Both the position numbers and the translations under genes were made by a program. DNA of 64,000 nt. Source: Streptomyces sp. HUAS MG91. GTDB taxonomy: Bacteria; Actinomycetota; Actinomycetes; Streptomycetales; Streptomycetaceae. Below the pieces are notes generated by a model, which searched no databases, was not told the DNA's origin, and saw nothing but the letters and a program-made list of their open reading frames with translations. Position 1 is the first letter of the stretch. Each line of letters begins with the position of its first letter. Of this stretch, positions 52,506-60,110 are shown piece by piece. The stretch covers positions 7,440,001-7,504,000 of the forward strand of contig NZ_CP159534.1 of NCBI RefSeq assembly GCF_040529335.1, given 5' to 3'.

Positions 52506-53626
52506 CCACACAGAACAACACCCGCGCAAGCGTGGCCGAACCCGGCCTGGAGGAACTGCGCGAGCAGCTGTGGCGGGCGGCGATCGACTGCGACGAGACG
52601 CACGCGATCGCCCTGGTGCGCCACGCCGTGGGCCCGGACACCTCACCGCAGGTGCGGGCCGCGGCGGAGCGGACCCTGCTGGAGCTGATCGCACCGGTGC
52701 AGGAGCGCGTCGGCGTGCAATGGGCGGCCAACACCATCACCGTGGCGCAGGAACACGCGGCCACCGCGATCAACGAGCGGTGCATCTCCGCCGTCGCCGA
52801 CGTGGCCGCGTCCGCACCCGTCCCCGCGCACGCCGCCACGGAACCGCTGGGCCGGGTGACCGTCGCCTGCGTGGACGGCGAGTGGCACGCCCTGCCCGCC
52901 CGCCTGGTCACCGAGGTGCTGCGGCTGCGCGGCTGGCACGTGGACTACCTGGGCGCGCAGGTGCCGACCGAGCACCTGATCGCCCACCTCCACCAGCGGA
53001 AGGCCGAAGCCGTCCTGCTGTCCTCGTCGATCCCCTCGCACCTGCCCACCGCCCACACCGCGATCAGCGCCTGCCAGGCGGCGGGCGTCCCGGTCGTCGC
53101 GGGCGGCGCCGCGTTCGGCCCCGGAGGGCGCTATGCCCGCCGGATGCAGGCCGCCTGGGCCCCGGACGCCGTCGGCGCGCACACCCTGCTGACGCGGGGA
53201 CTCGACCGGCCCACCGCGGACGCGGCCCGGCTGCCCGACCTGGACCTGCCCCACCTCAACGACCAGGAGTACACCCTGGTCAGACAGTCGAAGCGGCAAC
53301 TGGTCAAGCAGACGCTCACCGACGTCGAGGACGCGTTCCCGCCGATGCGCGCCTACAGCGCGTACCAACGCGAGCGCACCGCCGAGGACATCGACCACAT
53401 CGTCACCTACCTGGCCACCGCCGTGTACGTCGACGACGCCGAGCTGTTCACCACCTTCGTCGGGTGGACCGCCGGCATCCTCCAGGCCCGCGGCGTCCCG
53501 CCGCGCAGCCTGCTGCCCGCACTCGACTCCCTGCGCCACCAGTTGAAGGATTTCCCGCGCGCCGGCCACATCCTCACCGCGGCGCGCGATGCCCTGACCG
53601 TTCCCGGACCCGGACAGCCCGCATGA
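52502..53626 (+). CDS. Cobalamin-binding protein with CarH-like photoreceptor motif
   Basis: The 374-residue protein has a helical cap (about 15-105) containing W74-x9-E84-H85, the signature of CarH/LitR adenosylcobalamin light sensors. A B12-binding Rossmann domain (about 115-235) follows, with a lower-ligand region DGEWHALPARLV (ExH, His129), LGAQVP, AVLLSSSIPS and VVAGGAAFG. A C-terminal helical domain (DIDHIVTYLATAVYVDDAEL, GWTAGILQARGVPPRSL) resembles helical sensor domains of stress regulators. There is no DNA-binding MerR domain, unlike CarH. ATGA overlaps on both sides tie it to the phosphatase and STAS genes. Confidence 0.88.
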   Translation: MTTQNNTRASVAEPGLEELREQLWRAAIDCDETHAIALVRHAVGPDTSPQVRAAAERTLLELIAPVQERVGVQWAANTITVAQEHAATAINERCISAVADVAASAPVPAHAATEPLGRVTVACVDGEWHALPARLVTEVLRLRGWHVDYLGAQVPTEHLIAHLHQRKAEAVLLSSSIPSHLPTAHTAISACQAAGVPVVAGGAAFGPGGRYARRMQAAWAPDAVGAHTLLTRGLDRPTADAARLPDLDLPHLNDQEYTLVRQSKRQLVKQTLTDVEDAFPPMRAYSAYQRERTAEDIDHIVTYLATAVYVDDAELFTTFVGWTAGILQARGVPPRSLLPALDSLRHQLKDFPRAGHILTAARDALTVPGPGQPA

Positions 53627-54042
53627 CCGCCGCCTACGCCCCCTTCCACCTCGCCGTCGCCGGCCTGCGCGACGGCGTACTGACCCTCGTCCTGGTCGGA
53701 GCGCTCGACTACGACACCAGCGACTCCTTCACCCTGCAGACCGGCCGGGTCCTCGACGAGCACCCCGCGGCGCGCGTGCTCCGGCTGGACTGCGCGGGCC
53801 TGCTCGGCATCGACTCCATGGGCCTGTCCACCCTGCTCGCCCTGCGCCGCAGGCTCGACGGGGCCGGCATGGCCCTGCACCTCACCGCACGCCCCCGGAA
53901 CCTGGAACGGCTGCTGACCATCACGGGGACCCACGATTACCTCATCGGTGAACCGGCGTCACCGCAGACCGAACAGGAGCCCGCCGGCGCCGAGTCCCGG
54001 CCGGCTCCGCTGGAGGGCGCGCCACCGCAGAGCGGCAGATGA
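53623..54042 (+). CDS. STAS domain anti-sigma-factor antagonist (RsbV-like)
   Basis: The 139-residue protein reads FHLAVAGLRDGVLTLVLVGALDYDTS, ARVLRLDCAGLLGIDSMGLSTLLALRRRL and MALHLTARPRNLERLLTITG. The phosphorylatable Ser is expected at IDS (Ser65). Unphosphorylated STAS antagonists release sigma factors by binding their anti-sigma kinase. A Glu/Pro/Ala-rich tail of about 25 residues is extra. It overlaps the B12-binding gene by ATGA and precedes the sigma gene by 70 bases. Confidence 0.92.
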   Translation: MTAAYAPFHLAVAGLRDGVLTLVLVGALDYDTSDSFTLQTGRVLDEHPAARVLRLDCAGLLGIDSMGLSTLLALRRRLDGAGMALHLTARPRNLERLLTITGTHDYLIGEPASPQTEQEPAGAESRPAPLEGAPPQSGR

Positions 54043-54112
54043 CCACGAGGACCGGCGCGGAGCGTTCCACGCCGCACACGACATCAGAGCACCAGTTCAC
54101 AGAGGCGGACAC

Positions 54113-54982
54113 ATGATCAGCGTGACCGAACAGGAACACACCCGCGGCATGGACGCGGAGGCCGAGGAGAGCCTGGTCACCCGCGCTTGTGCGGATCCGT
54201 CGTCGATAGCGCCGAAGGACGCCCGGGGCGTCGTTCGGGAGCTCTTCCACCGGTTCGCCGAACTCGAGGAGGGCACGGCCGAGTACAGCTATGTGCGCAA
54301 GGTCCTCATCGAGGTGAACCTCTCTCTCGTGCAGTACGTGGCGACCCGCTTCAGACACCGCGGGGCGCAGCAGATGGACGACATCACCCAGGTCGGAACG
54401 ATCGGTCTGATCAAGGCGATCGACCGCTTCGAACTGTCCCGGGAGGTCGAGTTCACCTCCTTCGCCATCCCCTACATCACCGGCGAGATCAAGCGGTTCT
54501 TCCGCGACACGTCGTGGGCCGTGCACGTGCCCCGCCGGCTCCAGGAGGCCCGGCTCGAACTGTCCAGGGCCACCGAGGAGTTGCGCACCCGCCTGGGCCG
54601 GCTGCCGTCGACGGCCGAGCTTGCGGAGCTGATGCAGCTGGAACCGGCGGAGGTCGCCGAGGTCCAGAAGGCGGCCAACGGCTACAACGCCGTCTCGCTG
54701 GACGCCACCATCAGCGGACCCGACGACCGGACGGAGACCCTGCTGGCCGACTTCGTCGGCGTCGACGAGGAGCGCTTCGAACTCGTCGAGAACTTCCACT
54801 CCCTGGCCCCGCTCATCGCCGAACTGGGCGACCGCGAACGGCGCCTGATCCATCTGCGCTTCGTCGAGGAGCGGACACAGCGCGAGATCGCCGACGACAT
54901 CGGCTGCTCGCAGATGCACGTGTCCCGGCTGATCACCCAGGTGATGGAGCGGCTCCGGGCCGGTCTGATGACGACCCAGTAG
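54113..54982 (+). CDS. SigB/SigF-type RNA polymerase sigma factor
   Basis: The 289-residue protein has regions 2 (YVATRFRHRGAQQMDDITQVGTIGLIKAIDRFELSREVEFTSFAIPYITGEIKRFFRD, about 80-136, shown in part), 3 (VHVPRRLQEARLELSRATEEL) and 4 (LGDRERRLIHLRFVEERTQREIADDIGCSQMHVSRLI). This is the Sig-B/F/G group controlled by partner switching. Start is ATG 54113, with a possible second start at codon 13. It is the output of the upstream phosphatase/B12/STAS cascade. No anti-sigma kinase gene is adjacent. Confidence 0.93.
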   Translation: MISVTEQEHTRGMDAEAEESLVTRACADPSSIAPKDARGVVRELFHRFAELEEGTAEYSYVRKVLIEVNLSLVQYVATRFRHRGAQQMDDITQVGTIGLIKAIDRFELSREVEFTSFAIPYITGEIKRFFRDTSWAVHVPRRLQEARLELSRATEELRTRLGRLPSTAELAELMQLEPAEVAEVQKAANGYNAVSLDATISGPDDRTETLLADFVGVDEERFELVENFHSLAPLIAELGDRERRLIHLRFVEERTQREIADDIGCSQMHVSRLITQVMERLRAGLMTTQ

Positions 54983-55058
54983 GCCCCGCGGCCCCGGTGA
55001 CCGCCGTCGGCGGCGAGCTGATCGGCGTAGAAGCCGCGAGCGGGGGCAACAGGGGCAT

Positions 55059-55340
55059 GTGGAGTGGGAAGAGCAAGCGAGCTGCTGCGCGGTGGATCCC
55101 GACGAGATGTTTCTCGAGGGCGCCGCGCAGTCGCACGCCAAGAGCATCTGCAAGCCGTGCCCCGTGCGCACCGAGTGCCTTGCCCATGCCCTGGACCAGC
55201 GCATCCAGTACGGGCTGTGGGGCGGCATGACGGAGCGCGAGCGCCGCGCACTCCTGCGGCGCCGGCCCGACGTCGACTCCTGGGCAGAGCTGCTGGAGAC
55301 CGCGCGACGACACCACGCGCGAACGGCCGTGGACGCCTAG
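55059..55340 (+). CDS. WhiB family iron-sulfur regulator
   Basis: The 93-residue protein carries the four-Cys [4Fe-4S] set: C10 (preceded by C9), C31, C34 and C40 in SCCAVDPDEMF and ICKPCPVRTECLAHAL. The WhiB turn motif is YGLWGGMTERERR, with a basic tail RRALLRRRP. WhiB proteins sense redox/NO and bind the principal sigma factor. The start is GTG 55059. It follows the sigma gene by 76 bases and may be co-transcribed. Confidence 0.93.
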   Translation: MEWEEQASCCAVDPDEMFLEGAAQSHAKSICKPCPVRTECLAHALDQRIQYGLWGGMTERERRALLRRRPDVDSWAELLETARRHHARTAVDA

Positions 55341-55493
55341 GGCGCCCGGTGCCCACGAGGTACCGGATTTCTTTCGTCACCGTTCGGCAACAGGCGTGAA
55401 CCGCCGCACCGAGGGCCCCGTAGACCCCGGTGTGCGCGGTTCACCAGGCCGTGCGCGAGTCGAGACGAGAGACGCGCAGAGGAAGGGGGCGTC

Positions 55494-55828
55494 GTGTCGC
55501 GCATTCGCATTCCCGTGGACGATCTCGCGGACATCATGGACGCACTGCGGCACATTCGTGAACGCATAGCGGCGAATGGATCAAGAACCCGTTCAGCGGC
55601 TGGAAGCCGACGCCGATCTTCTCCGCGCCGCCACAGATCGCGCTCGACCTGCTCGAGGGTGGCGCCACGGTCTCCAGGCCGCCGATGATTCTGGTGGCCG
55701 GACCGCCGGGACTGTCGCTCATCGACGGCATCCTGGACACGCTGGGGCTCATCACCGGGATCGGCGGCCTGATCTGCGGGCCCATCGAGTTCTCCGGCCA
55801 TGCGCCGGGCGGTGCGGTCGAAGCCTGA
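55494..55828 (+). pseudogene. Small hypothetical gene with a frameshift
   Basis: GTG 55494 follows GAGGAAGGGG and reads VSRIRIPVDDLADIMDALRH then IRERIAA. Near 55565-55575 the frame changes: the other frame reads EWIKNPFSGWKPTPIFSAPP, IALDLLEGGATVSRPPMILV and a hydrophobic GLSLIDGILDTLGLITGIGG, ending EAF-less at VEA before TGA 55826-55828. Both halves have good codon bias, so a one-base indel in a gene of about 110 codons is likely. The C-terminal half is membrane- or peptide-like. Family not recognised. Confidence 0.6.
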
Positions 55829-55902
55829 TCCGCGACGCCGGCCGCACCAGCCGTTGACCTGTCCCGTCCGTTAACGCCCTGTACTGGCCCCGCCCTTGTC
55901 CC

Positions 55903-55923
55903 ATCTATCGAATCTCGATAGAT
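55903..55923. promoter_or_regulatory. Perfect 9-bp inverted repeat, likely operator
   Basis: ATCTATCGA (55903-55911) and TCGATAGAT (55915-55923) are separated by three bases, 37 bases before ATG 55960. The sequence is A/T-rich and stands out from its surroundings. It is well placed as the autoregulatory site for the XRE repressor encoded in the same operon. Confidence 0.7.
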
Positions 55924-55959
55924 TCCCGCCGTAAGTCGATGGATGAGCAGGAGTGGGTC

Positions 55960-56445
55960 ATGGGACAGCTGACCGTGCGCGCGTTGCGCGCCGTACTCGT
56001 GGTGGTGTTCGCAGGCACCGTGTTCGTGCAGGTGTCGATGGTGTGGGCGTTGTTCCAAGACCCCGAGGACGGGTCGCTCCCGCTGACTCCGCTGCGGCTG
56101 GTCACGATCCTCGGCATGGTGTCGGCGCAGGTCGCCCTGGTCTGCGTATGGCGGCTGGTGGCGATGGTCCGCCGCGGGACGGTCTTCTCCCACGCCGCCT
56201 TCCGGTACGTGAACGGCATGATCGGCGCGATCGTGGGCGCCGCCCTCGTCTGGTTCACGGTCACCGCCCTCAACGCGCCGGGCCAGCGCGAGGATCCGGG
56301 CGTCACCCTCATCATGGGCGGCGTGGGCGTGGCCATCCTGGGCGTCGCGCTCATCGTGCTCGTCCTGCGCATGCTGCTCGCCCAGGCCGTCGCGCGCGAC
56401 GGCGAGGCGACGCGGATGCGGGCGGAGCTGGACGGGGTGATCTGA
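55960..56445 (+). CDS. DUF2975 family membrane protein
   Basis: The 161-residue protein has four hydrophobic segments (VLVVVFAGTVFVQVSMVWAL, LVTILGMVSAQVALVCVWRL, GMIGAIVGAALVWFTVTAL and VAILGVALIVLVLRMLLAQA) and the family loop MVRRGTVFSHAAFRYVNGM. ATG 55960 is chosen because AGGAG lies six bases upstream; ATG 55939 lacks one. DUF2975 proteins are almost always paired with a small XRE regulator, and here the two genes overlap (TGATG). Function unknown. Confidence 0.9.
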   Translation: MGQLTVRALRAVLVVVFAGTVFVQVSMVWALFQDPEDGSLPLTPLRLVTILGMVSAQVALVCVWRLVAMVRRGTVFSHAAFRYVNGMIGAIVGAALVWFTVTALNAPGQREDPGVTLIMGGVGVAILGVALIVLVLRMLLAQAVARDGEATRMRAELDGVI

Positions 56446-56690
56446 TGCCCATCGTCGTCGACATCGACGTGATGCTGGCCCGCCGCAAGATGTCCGTCGG
56501 CGATCTCGCGGAGCGCGTGGGCATCACGCCCGCCAATCTGGCGGTGCTCAAGAACGGCCGCGCCAAAGCGGTACGGTTCGCCACCCTCGCCGCGCTCTGC
56601 GAGGCGCTCGACTGCCAGCCGGGCGATCTGCTGCGCTGGGAGGCCGCGGACGCCGCCGAGGCCGAGGAGGTCGGCGCGGCCGGCCGGTGA
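56445..56690 (+). CDS. Small XRE regulator (YozG-like) paired with DUF2975
   Basis: The 81-residue protein is essentially one HTH: VDIDVMLARRKMSVGDLAERVGITPANLAVLKNGRAKAVRF then LAALCEALDCQPGDLLRWE, with a short acidic tail. This form is typical of the YozG/HTH_26 group that accompanies DUF2975 membrane proteins. It overlaps the membrane gene's stop and probably represses the operon at the palindrome 55903-55923. Confidence 0.92.
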   Translation: MPIVVDIDVMLARRKMSVGDLAERVGITPANLAVLKNGRAKAVRFATLAALCEALDCQPGDLLRWEAADAAEAEEVGAAGR

Positions 56691-56784
56691 GCAGATGCTG
56701 CTGAGGGGCGCGGCGGGCCGGTTCGGCGATCCACATGATGGACGTGGCTTGTTGCGGATGCGGGGTTCGGGTCATCATGCGGCC

Positions 56785-56883
56785 ATGAACCCCGCTCTGG
56801 TCTCCCGCCGCCACGTGGATCTGCTGCGTGTCTCCGGGATGCTCTGTCGGGTCGACGCGCTCTGTCGCGCGCACTGTTGCTGA
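56785..56883 (+). CDS. Cysteine-rich leader peptide of the sulfonate operon
   Basis: The 32-residue ORF MNPALVSRRHVDLLRVSGML then CRVDALCRAHCC has Cys at 21, 27, 31 and 32, the last two directly before the stop. The RRHVDLLRV core is the common pattern of short leader peptides that precede sulfur-assimilation genes in actinobacteria. It lies 158 bases upstream of the monooxygenase gene, with no gene between. Ribosome stalling at Cys codons when cysteine is scarce would favour operon expression. No obvious terminator/antiterminator pair could be resolved by eye. Confidence 0.8.
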   Translation: MNPALVSRRHVDLLRVSGMLCRVDALCRAHCC

Positions 56884-57041
56884 CCGCTCCATCGGGCCGT
56901 AGCGACCCCTTTCCGCCGCCGACCGCACGGGTTCCCCGGACCGCCGGGTGGGTCTGACACTCCGACACCACCACGCGGGCCGCCGGGCGTTGGCGTGCTC
57001 CCCGTCCTCATGTCCGGACTTCCCCGTCGAGGTGTGCCCGC

Positions 57042-58148
57042 ATGTCCACCCCTGGCCCCGTTCTGCACTGGTTCCTGCCCACGGGCGGTGACGGTCGCGA
57101 CCCGGGCGGTGTCACCGCCGTCCAGGGCCGTACCGCAGCCGCCACCCGCCGCGCCGCCGACCTCGGCTATCTCGCCCAGGTCGCCCGCGCCGCCGAGCGC
57201 GCGGGGTTCGCCGGACTGCTGACCCCGGTGGGGCTCGGCTGCGTCGATCCGTGGGTGCTCACCCCGGCGATCGCCGCCGTCACCGAACGCATCGGGTTCC
57301 TCGTCGCCTTCCGCGCCGGACTCGCCCAGCCCACGCTCGTCGCCCAACAGGCCGACACCTTCCGCCGGTTGTTCGGCGACCGCATCGCCCTGAACGTGGT
57401 CACCGGCGGCGACCCGGCCGAGCAGCGGGCGTACGGCGACCAGCTCCCCAAGGAGGAGCGCTACGCCAGGACCGGCGAACTCATGCACGTCGTACGGGAG
57501 TTGCTGGACGGCAAACCCGTCGACTTCGCGGGACGCCATGTCCGTGTGGAGGGCGCCCGCCTCGACGGCGCGGCCACGCGGTCCCGCGTCCCCCTCTACT
57601 TCGGCGGCGCGTCCGCGGCCGCCGAGGACGTCGCCGCACGCCATGCCGAGGTCCATCTCCTGTGGGGCGAAGCGCCGGCGGCGATCGCCGAACGCATCGC
57701 GCGCGTACGGGACAAGGCCGCACAGCTGGGCCGCCGGCCGCGATTCGGGATCCGGCTGCACATCATCACCCGGGACACCGCCGCCGAGGCCTGGGCGGAG
57801 GCCGACCGGATCCTCGCCGGACTCGACCCGGCGGCCGTCCGCGCCTCCCAGGAACGCTTCGCCCGCATGGACTCGACCGGACAGGCGCGGATGGCCGCCC
57901 TGCACGGCGGCTCGGCCGAGAACCTGACCGTGGCACCCAACCTGTGGGCCGGCATCGGACTCGTGCGCGAGGGCGCCGGGACCGCACTGGTCGGCTCGCA
58001 CGACGAGGTCGCCCAACGGCTCGACGAATACCGGAAGTTGGGGATCGACGAGTTCATCCTGTCCGGCTATCCGCACCTGGAGGAGGCCTACCGGGTCGGC
58101 GAAGAGGTCGCACCCCGGCTGCGGGCCCTCGCCGAGGCGGCGGCGTGA
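57042..58148 (+). CDS. LLM-class FMNH2-dependent alkanesulfonate monooxygenase-like
   Basis: The 368-residue TIM-barrel flavin monooxygenase reads VLHWFLPTGGDGR, ERAGFAGLLTPVGLGCVDPW, FRAGLAQPTLVAQQADTFRRLF, RIALNVVTGGDPAEQRAYGD, VPLYFGGASAAAEDVAARHA and DEFILSGYPHLEEAYRVGEE. These are SsuD-family motifs; SsuD releases sulfite from alkanesulfonates. It is followed with overlap by an ABC permease and preceded by a cysteine leader peptide, consistent with sulfur scavenging. An FMN reductase partner is not encoded here. Confidence 0.9.
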   Translation: MSTPGPVLHWFLPTGGDGRDPGGVTAVQGRTAAATRRAADLGYLAQVARAAERAGFAGLLTPVGLGCVDPWVLTPAIAAVTERIGFLVAFRAGLAQPTLVAQQADTFRRLFGDRIALNVVTGGDPAEQRAYGDQLPKEERYARTGELMHVVRELLDGKPVDFAGRHVRVEGARLDGAATRSRVPLYFGGASAAAEDVAARHAEVHLLWGEAPAAIAERIARVRDKAAQLGRRPRFGIRLHIITRDTAAEAWAEADRILAGLDPAAVRASQERFARMDSTGQARMAALHGGSAENLTVAPNLWAGIGLVREGAGTALVGSHDEVAQRLDEYRKLGIDEFILSGYPHLEEAYRVGEEVAPRLRALAEAAA

Positions 58149-59023
58149 CCCTGACCGAGGAGACAGCCGCGGCGCCGGACACCCGCCCCGCGCCGGACGG
58201 ATCCCGCCCCTCCCGCGGACGGCGCACCTGGGCGGCGGCCGCCGCGCTGCGCTGGACCGCCCTGCGCCTGCTCGCCCTCGTCGTCCTCGTCGCCGCCTGG
58301 CAGGCCGTGGTCGGCGCGGGCGTCTGGCCGCGCGTCCTCGTCCCCTCACCCGGAGACGTCTGGCACGCCTTCGTCGAGGCGTCGACCGTCCACGACGGAG
58401 TACGCGGATTCAGCAACCACCTGCTCGTCGAACACCTCGGGGTCTCCCTGCGCCGGATCGGCATCGGCACGGGGTACGCGGCCCTGGCCGGCGTTCCGCT
58501 GGGGCTGCTGATCGGCGTGGTCAACCCGGTCGCGGTGATCCTGGAGCCCGCCGTCACCTTCCTGCGTACGCTGCCCCCGCTGGCGTACCTGTCGCTGCTG
58601 GTCATCTGGTTCGGCATCGACGAGTCCCCGAAGATCTGGCTCCTCGTCATCGCCGCGCTGCCGCCCATCGCGGCGGCCACCGCCGCCGCCGTGCGCGGGG
58701 TCCCGGCCGATCTGGTGGAGGCCGCGCGGGCGCTGGGCGCCGGCCCCGTGTCGCTGCTGCTCTCCGTACGGCTGCCCGCCGCCCTGCCGGAGATCCTGAC
58801 CGGCGTACGGATCGCGGTCGGCATCGCGTACACCTCGGTCGTCGCCGCCGAGACCATCAACGGCACACCGGGCATCGGCGGCATGATCCGGGACGCGCAG
58901 CGCTACAACCAGACCGACGTCGTCATCGCCGGGATCATCGCCATCGGCCTCTCCGGGATCGTCCTCGACGCGCTCTTCAAGGGCGTGGAGCGGCTGGCGG
59001 TCCCCTGGCGCGGCCGTGCCTGA
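58145..59023 (+). CDS. ABC transporter permease (sulfonate type)
   Basis: The 292-residue SsuC/TauC-like permease has about six membrane segments (LLALVVLVAAWQAVVGAGVW, GYAALAGVPLGLLIGVVNPV, PPLAYLSLLVIWFGIDESPK) and the EAA-type cytoplasmic loop VEAARALGAGPVSLLLSVRLPAALPEILTG, read in part. GTG 58145 overlaps the monooxygenase stop. It forms an importer with the next two genes. Confidence 0.92.
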   Translation: MTLTEETAAAPDTRPAPDGSRPSRGRRTWAAAAALRWTALRLLALVVLVAAWQAVVGAGVWPRVLVPSPGDVWHAFVEASTVHDGVRGFSNHLLVEHLGVSLRRIGIGTGYAALAGVPLGLLIGVVNPVAVILEPAVTFLRTLPPLAYLSLLVIWFGIDESPKIWLLVIAALPPIAAATAAAVRGVPADLVEAARALGAGPVSLLLSVRLPAALPEILTGVRIAVGIAYTSVVAAETINGTPGIGGMIRDAQRYNQTDVVIAGIIAIGLSGIVLDALFKGVERLAVPWRGRA

Positions 59024-59072
59024 CCCCGCCACCGTCACCGCCCGTCCCCACTCCCCGTACGAAGGAACCGCC

Positions 59073-60110
59073 ATGTCCGCCGCACCGCCCCGCACCGCCC
59101 TCCTCGCCGCCGCCGTCGCCCTGGTCGCGCTCACCGCGTCCGCCTGCGGCGACGGCGCCGACGCCGCCGAAGGGGGCGGAAAGACCCAGGTGCGCATCGC
59201 CTACCAGGCGATACCCAACGCCGACCTGGTGGTGAAGAACCAGCGGCTCCTGGAGAAGGCCCTTCCGGACGTCGACGTGAAGTGGGTGAAGTTCGACTCG
59301 GGCGGCGACGTGAACACGGCGGTCATCGCCGGCGCCGTCGATCTCGGGCTCGCCGGCTCCAGCCCCGTCACCAAGGGCCTCTCGGCACCGCTGAACATCC
59401 CGTACAAGGTGGTGTGGATCCACGACGTGATCGGCGAGAACGAAGCCCTCGTCGCCAAGAAGGGCATCGGGTCCGTCAAGGCGCTCAAGGGCAGGAAGAT
59501 CGCCACGCCCTTCGGCTCCACCTCCCACTACTCCCTGCTCGCCGCGCTGGAGTCGGCCGGCCTCAAGGCGTCCGACGTCACCCTCGTCGACCTCCAGCCG
59601 CAGGACGCGCTGGCCGCCTGGCAGCGCGGAGACATCGACGCCGCGTACGTGTGGACGCCCGCGCTCACCGATCTGGAGAAGGACGGCAAGGTACTCGTCA
59701 CCAGCCGGGAGATCGCCGAGCAGGGCAAGCCGACCGCCGACCTCGGCGTGGTCACCACCGCGTTCGCCGCCGAGCACCCGAAGATCGTGGACGCCTGGCT
59801 CACGGCGGAGGACCAGGCCGTCAAGCTCGCCAAGAGCGACCCCGACAAGGCGGCGACCGCCATCGGCGCCGAACTCGACCTCGGTGCGGGGGAGGCCAAG
59901 AAGCAGCTCGCCCAACTGGTCCTGCTCACCGCCAAGGAGCAGCAGGGCGGCGACTACCTCGGCAGGCCCGGCGCCCCCGGCGCGCTCGCCCGGAACCTGC
60001 ACGACGCGTCCGTCTTCCTCAAGAGCCAGAAAGCCATCGACGCCGTCCCGGACCAGTCGGTCTTCGACCGGGCCCTCGCGGTCAAGGAGCTGTCCCGTGC
60101 CGCGCGCTGA
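59073..60110 (+). CDS. Sulfonate/taurine ABC transporter substrate-binding lipoprotein
   Basis: The 345-residue protein has a lipoprotein signal (LLAAAVALVALTASAC with lipobox TASAC, Cys25) and a type II periplasmic-binding fold of the TauA/SsuA family: VRIAYQAIPNADLVVKNQRL, VDLGLAGSSPVTKGLSAPL, KGRKIATPFGSTSHYSLLAA and QRGDIDAAYVWTPALTDLEK. GAAGGA precedes ATG 59073. It delivers substrate to the permease encoded upstream. By homology the ligand is taurine or an alkanesulfonate. Confidence 0.92.
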   Translation: MSAAPPRTALLAAAVALVALTASACGDGADAAEGGGKTQVRIAYQAIPNADLVVKNQRLLEKALPDVDVKWVKFDSGGDVNTAVIAGAVDLGLAGSSPVTKGLSAPLNIPYKVVWIHDVIGENEALVAKKGIGSVKALKGRKIATPFGSTSHYSLLAALESAGLKASDVTLVDLQPQDALAAWQRGDIDAAYVWTPALTDLEKDGKVLVTSREIAEQGKPTADLGVVTTAFAAEHPKIVDAWLTAEDQAVKLAKSDPDKAATAIGAELDLGAGEAKKQLAQLVLLTAKEQQGGDYLGRPGAPGALARNLHDASVFLKSQKAIDAVPDQSVFDRALAVKELSRAAR

